From Auanema rhodensis (lineage: Eukaryota; Nematoda; Chromadorea; Rhabditida; Rhabditidae): a stretch of 64,000 bases of DNA. Position 1 is the first letter of the stretch, and the number at the start of each line of letters is the position of its first letter. Under the pieces are notes generated by a model. It searched no databases and was not told where the DNA came from. It was given only the letters and a program-made list of their open reading frames with translations. Shown here piece by piece: positions 1 to 15,400 of the stretch. The stretch covers positions 3,348,001-3,412,000 of the forward strand of contig OZ059895.1 in NCBI GenBank assembly GCA_964057225.1, in the 5' to 3' direction. A program made the position numbers and the translations under genes.

Positions 1-1915
1 GTTTGTTTTTTAAACTTTGATTAAGAACTTTGATTTTTGTACACCCATAAATTATACGCAGCACAGGTTATCCTTAAATAATGAACTGACCGACTAATAT
101 AGTAATATATCATATGTTGAACACTATGTTGGAAAGATTTTAATTCAGATTTTCTAACTTTTATTCAGTTTGTTTTTTAAACTTTGATTAAGAACTTTGA
201 TTTTCGTACACCCATAAATTATACGCAGCACAGGTTACCCTTAATTAATGAACTGACCGACTAATCAGACATGGATCTTTCCAAGTTCTGTTGCTTGAAC
301 GGATGTTTTCCTACGTAGGCTAGTAATACATGCCCTTCAAAGCATCAGAACATGTGACCACATTCCAATTTTTTTGTATCTATCTTGTAAAGATAGTAAT
401 ATATCATATGTTGAACACTATGTTGGAAAGATTTTAATTCAGATTTTTTCAACTTTCACTCAGTTTGTTTTCTAAACTTTGATTAAGAACCTTGAGTTTT
501 GTACACCCATAAATTATACGCAGCACAGGTTACCCTTAAATAATGAACTGACCGACTAATCAGACATGGATCTTTCCAAGTTCTGTTGCTTGAATGGATG
601 TTTTCCTACGTAGGCTAGTAAAACATGCCCTTCAAAGCATCAGAACATGTGACCACATTCCAATTTTTTTGTATCTATCTTGTAAAGATAGTAATATATC
701 ATATGTTGAACACTATGTTGGAAAGATTTTAATTCAGATTTTCTAACTTTTATTCAGTTTGTTTTTTAAACTTTGATTAAGAACTTTGATTTTTGTACAC
801 CCATAAATTATACGCAGCACAGGTTACCCTTAAATAATGAACTGACCGACTAATCAGACATGGATCTTTCCTAGTTCTGTTGCTTGAATGGATGTTTTCC
901 TACGTAGGCTAGTAAAACATGCCCTTCAAAGCATCAGAACATGTGATCACATTCCAATTTTTTTGTATCTATCTTGTAAAGATAGTAATATATCATATGT
1001 TGAACACTATGTTGGAAAGATTTTAATTCAGATTTACGAACTTTTATTCAGTTTGTTTTTTAAACTTTGATTAAGAACTTTGATTTTTGTACACCCATAA
1101 ATTATACGCAGCACAGGTTACCCTTAAATAATGAACTGACCGACTAATATAGTAATATATCATATGTTGAACACTATGTTGGAAAGATTTTAATTCAGAT
1201 TTTCTAACTTTTATTCAGTTTGTTTTTTAAACTTTGATTAAGAACTTTGATTTTCGTACACCCATAAATTATACGCAGCACAGGTTACCCTTAATTAATG
1301 AACTGACCGACTAATCAGACATGGATCTTTCCAAGTTCTGTTGCTTGAACGGATGTTTTCCTACGTAGGCTAGTAAAACATGCCCTTCAAAGCATCAGAA
1401 CATGTGACCACATTCCAATTTTTTTGTATCTATCTTGTAAAGATAGTAATATATCATATGTTGAACACTATGTTGGAAAGATTTTAATTCAGATTTTTTC
1501 AACTTTCACTCAGTTTGTTTTCTAAACTTTGATTAAGAACCTTGAGTTTTGTACACCCATAAATTATACGCAGCACAGGTTACCCTTAAATAATGAACTG
1601 ACCGACTAATCAGACATGGATCTTTCCAAGTTCTGTTGCTTGAATGGATGTTTTCCTACGTAGGCTAGTAAAACATGCCCTTCAAAGCATCAGAACATGT
1701 GACCACATTCCAATTTTTTTGTATCTATCTTGTAAAGATAGTAATATATCATATGTTGAACACTATGTTGGAAAGATTTTAATTCAGATTTTCTAACTTT
1801 TATTCTGTTTGTTTTTTAAACTTTGATTAAGAACTTTGATTTTTGTACACCCATAAATTATACGCAGCACAGGTTACCCTTAAATAATGAACTGACCGAC
1901 TAATCAGACATGGAT
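1..1915 (+). repeat. Satellite block duplicated at 4583-6497, copy 1
   Basis: This block shares rare variants with 4583-6497 at a constant offset of 4582 bp. Examples are GGTTATCC (66 and 4648), GTAATACATG (near 325 and 4907), the 167-bp unit near 1145 and 5727, and TATTCTGTTTG near 1801 and 6383. The match ends near 1915, where TTTCCAAG replaces TTTCCTAG. Confidence 0.8.
899..985 (+). repeat. Palindromes inside the satellite monomer (example unit)
   Basis: Three perfect inverted repeats lie within 90 bp of a typical monomer. They are CCTACGTAGG (899-908), ATGTGATCACAT (941-952) and CTATCTT-GTA-AAGATAG (969-985, 7-bp arms with a 3-nt loop). They recur in most units. The centre of the second is changed to GACC in a subset, and one arm of the third is changed in many units of the right arm. 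Whether a protein binds them or they form cruciforms is unknown. Confidence 0.8.
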
Positions 1916-4582
1916 CTTTCCAAGTTCTGTTGCTTGAACGGATGTTTTTCTACGTAGGCTAGTAAAACATGCCCTTCAAAGCATCAGAACATGTGATCAC
2001 ATTTCAATTTTTTTGTATCTATCTTGTAAAGATAGTAATATATCATATGTTGAACACTATGTTGGAAAGATTTTAATTCAGATTTTTTCAACTTTCACTC
2101 AGTTTGTTTTCTAAACTTTGATTAAGAACCTTGAGTTTTGTACACCCATAAATTATACGCAGCACAGGTTACCCTTAAATAATGAACTGACCGACTAATC
2201 AGACATGGATCTTTCCTAGTTCTGTTGCTTGAATGGATGTTTTCCTACGTAGGCTAGTAAAACATGCCCTTCAAAGCATCAGAACATGTGATCACATTCC
2301 AATATTTTTGTATCTATCTTGTAAAGATAGTAATATATCATATGTTGAACACTATGTTGGAAAGATTTTAATTCAGATTTTTTCAACTTTCACTCAGTTT
2401 GTTTTCTAAACTTTGATTAAGAACCTTGTTGTTTGTACACCCATAAAATATACGCAGCACAGGTTACCCTTAAATAATGAACTGACCGTCTAATCAGACA
2501 TGGATCTTCCCAAGTTCTGTTGCTTGAATGGATGTTTTCCTACGTAGGCTAGTAAAACATGCCCTTCAAAGCATCAGAACATGTGATCACATTCCAATAT
2601 TTTTGTATCTATCTTGTAAAGATAGTAATATATCATATGTTGAACACTATGTTGGAAAGATTTTAATTCAGATTTTTTCAACTTTCACTCAGTTTGTTTT
2701 CTAAACTTTGATTAAGAACCTTGAGTTTTGTACACCCATAAATTATACGCAGCACAGGTTACCCTTAAATAATGAACTGACCGACTAATCAGACATGGAT
2801 CTTTCCTAGTTCTGTTGCTTGAATGGATGTTTTCCTACGTAGGCTAGTAAAACATGCCCTTCAAAGCATCAGAACATGTGATCACATTCCAATTTTTTTG
2901 TATCTATCTTGTAAAGATAGTAATTATATCATATGTTGAACACTATGTTGGAAAGATTTTAATTCAGATTTTCTAACTTTTATTCAGTTTGTTTTTTAAA
3001 CTTTGATTAAGAACTTTGATTTTCGTACACCCATAAATTATACGCAGCACAGGTTACCCTTAAATAATGAACTGACCGACTAATCAGACATGGATCTTTC
3101 CTAGTTCTGTTGCTTGAATGGATGTTTTCCTACGTAGGCTAGTAAAACATGCCATTCAAAGCATCAGAACATGTGATCACATTCCAATATTTTTGTATCT
3201 ATCTTGTAAAGATAGTAATATATCATATGTTGAACACTATGTTGGAAAGATTTTAATTCAGATTTTCTAACTTTTATTCAGTTTATTTTTTAAACTTTGA
3301 TTAAGAACTTTGATTTTTGTACACCCATAAATTATACGCAGCACAGGTTACCCTTGAATAATGAACTGACCGACTAATCAGACATGGATCTTTCCTAGTT
3401 CTGTTGCTTGAATGGATGTTTTCCTACGTAGGCTAGTAAAACATGCCCTTCAAAGCATCAGAACATGTGATCACATTCCAATTTTTTTGTATCTATCTTG
3501 TAAAGATAGTAATAAACTTTGATTTTTGTACACCCATAAATTATACGCAGCACAGGTTACCCTTAAATAATGAACTGACCGACTAATCAGACATGGATCT
3601 TCCCAAGTTCTGTTGCTTGAACGGATGTTTTCCTACGTAGGCTAGTAAAACATGCCCTTCAAAGCATCAGAACATGTGATCACATTTCAATTTTTTTGTA
3701 TCTATCTTGTAAAGATAGTAATATATCATATGTTGAACACTATGTTGGAAAGATTTTAATTCAGATTTTTTCAACTTTCACTCAGTTTGTTTTCTAAACT
3801 TTGATTAAGAACCTTGTTGTTTGTACACCCATAAAATATACGCAGCACAGGTTACCCTTAAATAATGAACTGACCGTCTAATCAGACATGGATCTTCCCA
3901 AGTTCTGTTGCTTGAATGGATGTTTTCCTACGTAGGCTAGTAAAACATGCCCTTCAAAGCATCAGAACATGTGATCACATTCCAATTTTTTTGTATCTAT
4001 CTTGTAAAGATAGTAATATATCATATGTTGAACACTATGTTGGAAAGATTTTAATTCAGATTTTCTAACTTTTATTCAGTTTGTTTTTTAAACTTTGATT
4101 AAGAACTTTGATTTTTGTACACCCATAAATTATACGCAGCACAGGTTACCCTTAAATAATGAACTGACCGACTAAACAGACATGGATCTTACCTAGTTCT
4201 GTTGCTTGAATGGATGTTTTCCTACGTAGGCTAGTAAAACATGCCCTTCAAAGCATCAGAACATGTGATCACATTCCAATTTTTTTGAAATCTATCTTGT
4301 AAAGATAGTAATAAACTTTGATTTTTGTACACCCATAAATTATACGCAGCACAGGTTACCCTTAAATAATGAACTGACCGACTAATCAGACATGGATCTT
4401 TCCTAGTTCTGTTGCTTGAATGGATGTTTTCCTACGTAGGCTAGTAAAACATGCCCTTCAAAGCATCAGAACATGTGATCACATTCCAATTTTTTTGTAT
4501 CTATCTTGTAAAGATAGTAATATATCATATGTTGAACACTATGTTGGAAAGATTTTAATTCAGATTTACGAACTTTTATTCA

Positions 4583-6497
4583 GTTTGTTTTTTAAACTTT
4601 GATTAAGAACTTTGATTTTTGTACACCCATAAATTATACGCAGCACAGGTTATCCTTAAATAATGAACTGACCGACTAATATAGTAATATATCATATGTT
4701 GAACACTATGTTGGAAAGATTTTAATTCAGATTTTCTAACTTTTATTCAGTTTGTTTTTTAAACTTTGATTAAGAACTTTGATTTTCGTACACCCATAAA
4801 TTATACGCAGCACAGGTTACCCTTAATTAATGAACTGACCGACTAATCAGACATGGATCTTTCCAAGTTCTGTTGCTTGAACGGATGTTTTCCTACGTAG
4901 GCTAGTAATACATGCCCTTCAAAGCATCAGAACATGTGACCACATTCCAATTTTTTTGTATCTATCTTGTAAAGATAGTAATATATCATATGTTGAACAC
5001 TATGTTGGAAAGATTTTAATTCAGATTTTTTCAACTTTCACTCAGTTTGTTTTCTAAACTTTGATTAAGAACCTTGAGTTTTGTACACCCATAAATTATA
5101 CGCAGCACAGGTTACCCTTAAATAATGAACTGACCGACTAATCAGACATGGATCTTTCCAAGTTCTGTTGCTTGAATGGATGTTTTCCTACGTAGGCTAG
5201 TAAAACATGCCCTTCAAAGCATCAGAACATGTGACCACATTCCAATTTTTTTGTATCTATCTTGTAAAGATAGTAATATATCATATGTTGAACACTATGT
5301 TGGAAAGATTTTAATTCAGATTTTCTAACTTTTATTCAGTTTGTTTTTTAAACTTTGATTAAGAACTTTGATTTTTGTACACCCATAAATTATACGCAGC
5401 ACAGGTTACCCTTAAATAATGAACTGACCGACTAATCAGACATGGATCTTTCCTAGTTCTGTTGCTTGAATGGATGTTTTCCTACGTAGGCTAGTAAAAC
5501 ATGCCCTTCAAAGCATCAGAACATGTGATCACATTCCAATTTTTTTGTATCTATCTTGTAAAGATAGTAATATATCATATGTTGAACACTATGTTGGAAA
5601 GATTTTAATTCAGATTTACGAACTTTTATTCAGTTTGTTTTTTAAACTTTGATTAAGAACTTTGATTTTTGTACACCCATAAATTATACGCAGCACAGGT
5701 TACCCTTAAATAATGAACTGACCGACTAATATAGTAATATATCATATGTTGAACACTATGTTGGAAAGATTTTAATTCAGATTTTCTAACTTTTATTCAG
5801 TTTGTTTTTTAAACTTTGATTAAGAACTTTGATTTTCGTACACCCATAAATTATACGCAGCACAGGTTACCCTTAATTAATGAACTGACCGACTAATCAG
5901 ACATGGATCTTTCCAAGTTCTGTTGCTTGAACGGATGTTTTCCTACGTAGGCTAGTAAAACATGCCCTTCAAAGCATCAGAACATGTGACCACATTCCAA
6001 TTTTTTTGTATCTATCTTGTAAAGATAGTAATATATCATATGTTGAACACTATGTTGGAAAGATTTTAATTCAGATTTTTTCAACTTTCACTCAGTTTGT
6101 TTTCTAAACTTTGATTAAGAACCTTGAGTTTTGTACACCCATAAATTATACGCAGCACAGGTTACCCTTAAATAATGAACTGACCGACTAATCAGACATG
6201 GATCTTTCCAAGTTCTGTTGCTTGAATGGATGTTTTCCTACGTAGGCTAGTAAAACATGCCCTTCAAAGCATCAGAACATGTGACCACATTCCAATTTTT
6301 TTGTATCTATCTTGTAAAGATAGTAATATATCATATGTTGAACACTATGTTGGAAAGATTTTAATTCAGATTTTCTAACTTTTATTCTGTTTGTTTTTTA
6401 AACTTTGATTAAGAACTTTGATTTTTGTACACCCATAAATTATACGCAGCACAGGTTACCCTTAAATAATGAACTGACCGACTAATCAGACATGGAT
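4583..6497 (+). repeat. Satellite block duplicated from 1-1915, copy 2
   Basis: This is the second copy of the 1.9-kb multi-monomer block at offset 4582 bp. It contains two 167-bp units (near 4677 and 5727) and the same order of variants as copy 1. The shared rare substitutions argue for a recent segmental duplication within the array. Confidence 0.8.
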
Positions 6498-9400
6498 CTT
6501 TCCTAGTTCTGTTGCTTGAATGGATGTTTTCCTACGTAGGCTAGTAAAACATGCCCTTCAAAGCATCAGAACATGTGATCACATTTCAATTTTTTTGTAT
6601 CTATCTTGTAAAGATAGTAATATATCATATGTTGAACACTATGTTGGAAAGATTTTAATTCAGATTTTTTCAACTTTCACTCAGTTTGTTTTCTAAACTT
6701 TGATTAAGAACCTTGTTGTTTGTACACCCATAAAATATACGCAGCACAGGTTACCCTTAAATAATGAACTGACCGTCTAATCAGACATGGATCTTCCCAA
6801 GTTCTGTTGCTTGAATGGATGTTTTCCTACGTAGGCTAGTAAAACATGCCCTTCAAAGCATCAGAACATGTGATCACATTCCAATTTTTTTGTATCTATC
6901 TTGTAAAGATAGTAATATATCATATGTTGAACACTATGTTTGAAAGATTTTAATTCAGATTTTCTAACTTTTATTCAGTTTGTTTTTTAAACTTTGATTA
7001 AGAACTTTGATTTTTGTACACCCATAAATTATACGCAGCACAGGTTACCCTTAAATAATGAACTGACCGACTAATCAGACATGGATCTTTCCTAGTTCTG
7101 TTGCTTGAATGGATGTTTTCCTACGTAGGCTAGTAAAACATGCCCTTCAAAGCATCAGAACATGTGACCACATTCCAATTTTTTTGTATCTATCTTGTAA
7201 AGATAGTAATATATCAAATGTTGAACACTATGTTGGAAAGATTTTAATTCAGATTTTCTAACTTTTATTCAGTTTGTTTTTTAAACTTTGATTAAGAACT
7301 TTGATTTTTGTACACCCATAAATTATACGCAGCACAGGTTACCCTTAAATAATGAACTGACCGACTAATCAGACATGGATCTTTCCTAGTTCTGTTGCTT
7401 GAATGGATGTTTTCCTACGTAGGCTAGTAAAACATGCCCTTCAAAGCATCAGAACATGTGACCACATTCCAATTTTTTTGTATCTATCTTGTAAAGATAG
7501 TAATATATCATATGTTGAACACTATGTTGGAAAGATTTTAATTCAGATTTTCTAACTTTTATTCAGTTTGTTTTTTAAACTTTGATTAAGAACTTTGATT
7601 TTTGTACACCCATAAATTATACGCAGCACAGGTTACCCTTAAATAATGAACTGACCGACTAATCAGACATGGATCTTTCCTAGTTCTGTTGCTTGAATGG
7701 ATGTTTTCCTACGTAGGCTAGTAAAACATGCCCTTCAAAGCATCAGAACATGTGATCACATTCCAATTTTTTTGAAATCTATCTTGTAAAGATAGTAATA
7801 AACTTTGATTTTTGTACACCCATAAATTATACGCAGCACAGGTTACCCTTAAATAATGAACTGACCGACTAATCAGACATGGATCTTTCCTAGTTCTGTT
7901 GCTTGAATGGATGTTTTCCTACGTAGGCTAGTAAAACATGCCCTTCAAAGCATCAGAACATGTGATCACATTCCAATTTTTTTGTATCTATCTTGTAAAG
8001 ATAGTAATATATCATATGTTGAACACTATGTTGGAAAGATTTTAATTCAGATTTACGAACTTTTATTCAGTTTGTTTTTTAAACTTTGATTAAGAACTTT
8101 GATTTTTGTACACCCATAAATTATACGCAGCACAGGTTACCCTTAAATAATGAACTGACCGACTAATATAGTAATATATCATATGTTGAACACTATGTTG
8201 GAAAGATTTTAATTCAGATTTTCTAACTTTTATTCAGTTTGTTTTTTAAACTTTGATTAAGAACTTTGATTTTCGTACACCCATAAATTATACGCAGCAC
8301 AGGTTACCCTTAATTAATGAACTGACCGACTAATCAGACATGGATCTTTCCAAGTTCTGTTGCTTGAACGGATGTTTTCCTACGTAGGCTAGTAAAACAT
8401 GCCCTTCAAAGCATCAGAACATGTGACCACATTCCAATTTTTTTGTATCTATCTTGTAAAGATAGTAATATATCATATGTTGAACACTATGTTGGAAAGA
8501 TTTTAATTCAGATTTCTTCAACTTTCACTCAGTTTGTTTTCTAAACTTTGATTAAGAACCTTGAGTTTTGTACACCCATAAATTATACGCAGCACAGGTT
8601 ACCCTTAAATAATGAACTGACCGACTAATCAGACATGGATCTTTCCAAGTTCTGTTGCTTGAATGGATGTTTTCCTACGTAGGCTAGTAAAACATGCCCT
8701 TCAAAGCATCAGAACATGTGACCACATTCCAATTTTTTTGTATCTATCTTGTAAAGATAGTAATATATCATATGTTGAACACTATGTTGGAAAGATTTTA
8801 ATTCAGATTTTCTAACTTTTATTCTGTTTGTTTTTTAAACTTTGATTAAGAACTTTGATTTTTGTACACCCATAAATTATACGCAGCACAGGTTACCCTT
8901 AAATAATGAACTGACCGACTAATCAGACATGGATCTTTCCTAGTTCTGTTGCTTGAATGGATGTTTTCCTACGTAGGCTAGTAAAACATGCCCTTCAAAG
9001 CATCAGAACATGTGATCACATTTCAATTTTTTTGTATCTATCTTGTAAAGATAGTAATATATCATATGTTGAACACTATGTTGGAAAGATTTTAATTCAG
9101 ATTTTCTAACTTTTATTCAGTTTGTTTTTTAAACTTTGATTAAGAACTTTGATTTTTGTACACCCATAAATTATACGCAGCACAGGTTACCCTTAAATAA
9201 TGAACTGACCGACTAATCAGACATGGATCTTTCCTAGTTCTGTTGCTTGAATGGATGTTTTCCTACGTAGGCTAGTAAAACATGCCCTTCAAAGCATCAG
9301 AACATGTGATCACATTCCAATTTTTTTGAAATCTATCTTGTAAAGATAGTAATAAACTTTGATTTTTGTACACCCATAAATTATACGCAGCACAGGTTAC

Positions 9401-12400
9401 CCTTAAATAATGAACTGACCGACTAATCAGACATGGATCTTTCCTAGTTCTGTTGCTTGAATGGATGTTTTCCTACGTAGGCTAGTAAAACATGCCCTTC
9501 AAAGCATCAGAACATGTGATCACATTCCAATTTTTTTGTATCTATCTTGTAAAGATAGTAATATATCATATGTTGAACACTATGTTGGAAAGATTTTAAT
9601 TCAGATTTACGAACTTTTATTCAGTTTGTTTTTTAAACTTTGATTAAGAACTTTGATTTTTGTACACCCATAAATTATACGCAGCACAGGTTACCCTTAA
9701 ATAATGAACTGACCGACTAATATAGTAATATATCATATGTTGAACACTATGTTGGAAAGATTTTAATTCAGATTTTCTAACTTTTATTCAGTTTGTTTTT
9801 TAAACTTTGATTAAGAACTTTGATTTTCGTACACCCATAAATTATACGCAGCACAGGTTACCCTTAATTAATGAACTGACCGACTAATCAGACATGGATC
9901 TTTCCAAGTTCTGTTGCTTGAACGGATGTTTTCCTACGTAGGCTAGTAAAACATGCCCTTCAAAGCATCAGAACATGTGACCACATTCCAATTTTTTTGT
10001 ATCTATCTTGTAAAGATAGTAATATATCATATGTTGAACACTATGTTGGAAAGATTTTAATTCAGATTTTTTCAACTTTCACTCAGTTTGTTTTCTAAAC
10101 TTTGATTAAGAACCTTGAGTTTTGTACACCCATAAATTATACGCAGCACAGGTTACCCTTAAATAATGAACTGACCGACTAATCAGACATGGATCTTTCC
10201 AAGTTCTGTTGCTTGAATGGATGTTTTCCTACGTAGGCTAGTAAAACATGCCCTTCAAAGCATCAGAACATGTGACCACATTCCAATTTTTTTGTATCTA
10301 TCTTGTAAAGATAGTAATATATCATATGTTGAACACTATGTTGGAAAGATTTTAATTCAGATTTTCTAACTTTTATTCTGTTTGTTTTTTAAACTTTGAT
10401 TAAGAACTTTGATTTTTGTACACCCATAAATTATACGCAGCACAGGTTACCCTTAAATAATGAACTGACCGACTAATCAGACATGGATCTTTCCTAGTTC
10501 TGTTGCTTGAATGGATGTTTTCCTACGTAGGCTAGTAAAACATGCCCTTCAAAGCATCAGAACATGTGATCACATTCCAATATTTTTGTATCTATCTTGT
10601 AAAGATAGTAATATATCATATGTTGAACACTATGTTGGAAAGATTTTAATTCAGATTTTCTAACTTTTATTCAGTTTGTTTTTTAAATTTTGATTAAGAA
10701 CTTTGATTTTTGTACACCCATAAATTATACGCAGCACAGGTTACCCTTGAATAATGAACTGACCGACTAATCAGACATGGATCTTTCCTAGTTCTGTTGC
10801 TTGAATGGATGTTTTCCTATGTAGGCTAGTAAAACATGCCCTTCAAAGCATCAGAACATGTGATCACATTCCATTTTTTTTGTATCTATCTTGTAAAGAT
10901 AGTAATAAACTTTGATTTTTGTACACCCATAAATTATACGCAGCACAGGTTACCCTTAAATAATGAACTGACCGACTAATCAGACATGGATCTTTCCAAG
11001 TTCTGTTGCTTGAACGGATGTTTTCCTACGTAGGCTAGTAAAACATGCCCTTCAAAGCATCAGAACATGTGATCACATTTCAATTTTTTTGTATCTATCT
11101 TGTAAAGATAGTAATATATCATATGTTGAACACTATGTTGGAAAGATTTTAATTCAGATTTTTTTCCACTTTCACTCAGTTTGTTTTCTAAACTTTGATT
11201 AAGAACCTTGTTGTTTGTACACCCATAAAATATACGCAGCACAGGTTACCCTTAAATAATGAACTGACCGTCTAATCAGACATGGATCTTCCCAAGTTCT
11301 GTTGCTTGAATGGATGTTTTCCTACGTAGGCTAGTAAAACATGCCCTTCAAAGCATCAGAACATGTGATCACATTCCAATTTTTTTGTATCTATCTTGTA
11401 AAGATAGTAATATATCATATGTTGAACACTATGTTTGAAAGATTTTAATTCAGATTTTCTAACTTTTATTCAGTTTGTTTTTTAAACTTTGATTAAGAAC
11501 TTTGATTTTTGTACACCCATAAATTATACGCAGCACAGGTTACCCTTAAATAATGAACTGACCGACTAATCAGACATGGATCTTTCCAAGTTCTGTTGCT
11601 TGAATGGATGTTTTCCTACGTAGGCTAGTAAAACATGCCCTTCAAAGCATCAGAACATGTGACCACATTCCAATTTTTTTGTATCTATCTTGTAAAGATA
11701 GTAATATATCATATGTTGAACACTATGTTGGAAAGATTTTAATTCAGATTTTCTAACTTTTATTCAGTTTGTTTTTTAAACTTTGATTAAGAACTTTGAT
11801 TTTTGTACACCCATAAATTATACGCAGCACAGGTTACCCTTAAATAATGAACTGACCGACTAATCAGACATGGATCTTTCCTAGTTCTGTTGCTTGAATG
11901 GATGTTTTCCTACGTAGGCTAGTAAAACATGCCCTTCAAAGCATCAGAACATGTGATCACATTCCAATTTTTTTGTATCTATCTTGTAAAGATAGTAATA
12001 TATCATATGTTGAACACTATGTTGGAAAGATTTTAATTCAGATTTACGAACTTTTATTCAGTTTGTTTTTTAAACTTTGATTAAGAACTTTGATTTTTGT
12101 ACACCCATAAATTATACGCAGCACAGGTTACCCTTAAATAATGAACTGACCGACTAATATAGTAATATATCATATGTTGAACACTATGTTGGAAAGATTT
12201 TAATTCAGATTTTCTAACTTTTATTCAGTTTGTTTTTTAAACTTTGATTAAGAACTTTGATTTTCGTACACCCATAAATTATACGCAGCACAGGTTACCC
12301 TTAATTAATGAACTGACCGACTAATCAGACATGGATCTTTCCAAGTTCTGTTGCTTGAACGGATGTTTTCCTACGTAGGCTAGTAAAACATGCCCTTCAA

Positions 12401-15400
12401 AGCATCAGAACATGTGACCACATTCCAATTTTTTTGTATCTATCTTGTAAAGATAGTAATATATCATATGTTGAACACTATGTTGGAAAGATTTTAATTC
12501 AGATTTTTTCAACTTTCACTCAGTTTGTTTTCTAAACTTTGATTAAGAACCTTGAGTTTTGTACACCCATAAATTATACGCAGCACAGGTTACCCTTAAA
12601 TAATGAACTGACCGACTAATCAGACATGGATCTTTCCAAGTTCTGTTGCTTGAATGGATGTTTTCCTACGTAGGCTAGTAAAACATGCCCTTCAAAGCAT
12701 CAGAACATGTGACCACATTCCAATTTTTTTGTATCTATCTTGTAAAGATAGTAATATATCATATGTTGAACACTATGTTGGAAAGATTTTAATTCAGATT
12801 TTTTCAACTTTCACTCAGTTTGTTTTCTAAACTTTGATTAAGAACCTTGAGTTTTGTACACCCATAAATTATACGCAGCACAGGTTACCCTTAAATAATG
12901 AACTGACCGACTAATCAGACATGGATCTTTCCAAGTTCTGTTGCTTGAATGGATGTTTTCCTACGTAGGCTAGTAAAACATGCCCTTCAAAGCATCAGAA
13001 CATGTGACCACATTCCAATTTTTTTGTATCTATCTTGTAAAGATAGTAATATATCATATGTTGAACACTATGTTGGAAAGATTTTAATTCAGATTTTCTA
13101 ACTTTTATTCTGTTTGTTTTTTAAACTTTGATTAAGAACTTTGATTTTTGTACACCCATAAATTATACGCAGCACAGGTTACCCTTAAATAATGAACTGA
13201 CCGTCTAATCAGACATGGATCTTCCCAAGTTCTGTTGCTTGAATGGATGTTTTCCTACGTAGGCTAGTAAAACATGCCCTTCAAAGCATCAGAACATGTG
13301 ATCACATTCCAATTTTTTTGTATCTATCTTGTAAAGATAGTAATATATCATATGTTGAACACTATGTTTGAAAGATTTTAATTCAGATTTTCTAACTTTT
13401 ATTCAGTTTGTTTTTTAAACTTTGATTAAGAACTTTGATTTTTGTACACCCATAAATTATACGCAGCACAGGTTACCCTTAAATAATGAACTGACCGACT
13501 AATCAGACATGGATCTTTCCTAGTTCTGTTGCTTGAATGGATGTTTTCCTACGTAGGCTAGTAAAACATGCCCTTCAAAGCATCAGAACATGTGACCACA
13601 TTCCAATTTTTTTGTATCTATCTTGTAAAGATAGTAATATATCAAATGTTGAACACTATGTTGGAAAGATTTTAATTCAGATTTTCTAACTTTTATTCAG
13701 TTTGTTTTTTAAACTTTGATTAAGAACTTTGATTTTTGTACACCCATAAATTATACGCAGCACAGGTTACCCTTAAATAATGAACTGACCGACTAATCAG
13801 ACATGGATCTTTCCTAGTTCTGTTGCTTGAATGGATGTTTTCCTACGTAGGCTAGTAAAACATGCCCTTCAAAGCATCAGAACATGTGACCACATTCCAA
13901 TTTTTTTGTATCTATCTTGTAAAGATAGTAATATATCATATGTTGAACACTATGTTGGAAAGATTTTAATTCAGATTTTCTAACTTTTATTCAGTTTGTT
14001 TTTTAAACTTTGATTAAGAACTTTGATTTTTGTACACCCATAAATTATACGCAGCACAGGTTACCCTTAAATAATGAACTGACCGACTAATCAGACATGG
14101 ATCTTTCCTAGTTCTGTTGCTTGAATGGATGTTTTCCTACGTAGGCTAGTAAAACATGCCCTTCAAAGCATCAGAACATGTGATCACATTCCAATTTTTT
14201 TGAAATCTATCTTGTAAAGATAGTAATAAACTTTGATTTTTGTACACCCATAAATTATACGCAGCACAGGTTACCCTTAAATAATGAACTGACCGACTAA
14301 TCAGACATGGATCTTTCCTAGTTCTGTTGCTTGAATGGATGTTTTCCTACGTAGGCTAGTAAAACATGCCCTTCAAAGCATCAGAACATGTGATCACATT
14401 CCAATTTTTTTGTATCTATCTTGTAAAGATAGTAATATATCATATGTTGAACACTATGTTGGAAAGATTTTAATTCAGATTTACGAACTTTTATTCAGTT
14501 TGTTTTTTAAACTTTGATTAAGAACTTTGATTTTTGTACACCCATAAATTATACGCAGCACAGGTTACCCTTAAATAATGAACTGACCGACTAATATAGT
14601 AATATATCATATGTTGAACACTATGTTGGAAAGATTTTAATTCAGATTTTCTAACTTTTATTCAGTTTGTTTTTTAAACTTTGATTAAGAACTTTGATTT
14701 TCGTACACCCATAAATTATACGCAGCACAGGTTACCCTTAATTAATGAACTGACCGACTAATCAGACATGGATCTTTCCAAGTTCTGTTGCTTGAACGGA
14801 TGTTTTCCTACGTAGGCTAGTAAAACATGCCCTTCAAAGCATCAGAACATGTGACCACATTCCAATTTTTTTGTATCTATCTTGTAAAGATAGTAATATA
14901 TCATATGTTGAACACTATGTTGGAAAGATTTTAATTCAGATTTTTTCAACTTTCACTCAGTTTGTTTTCTAAACTTTGATTAAGAACCTTGAGTTTTGTA
15001 CACCCATAAATTATACGCAGCACAGGTTACCCTTAAATAATGAACTGACCGACTAATCAGACATGGATCTTTCCAAGTTCTGTTGCTTGAATGGATGTTT
15101 TCCTACGTAGGCTAGTAAAACATGCCCTTCAAAGCATCAGAACATGTGACCACATTCCAATTTTTTTGTATCTATCTTGTAAAGATAGTAATATATCATA
15201 TGTTGAACACTATGTTGGAAAGATTTTAATTCAGATTTTCTAACTTTTATTCTGTTTGTTTTTTAAACTTTGATTAAGAACTTTGATTTTTGTACACCCA
15301 TAAATTATACGCAGCACAGGTTACCCTTAAATAATGAACTGACCGACTAATCAGACATGGATCTTTCCTAGTTCTGTTGCTTGAATGGATGTTTTCCTAC

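Noticed and set aside
888..1070. A 60-codon ATG frame repeated identically ten times in the left arm (888, 4420, 5470, 7907, 9461, 11898, 14335, 15679, 18243, 19335)
   Set aside because: It is a translation of satellite monomers carrying the TTTACGAAC variant. The frame crosses unit boundaries, exists only when that variant is present, and the protein has no recognisable domain or coding signature.
11060..11242. A 60-codon frame on the minus strand inside the satellite
   Set aside because: It results from a single local variant (TTTTTTTCCAC) in one monomer. No other unit supports it.
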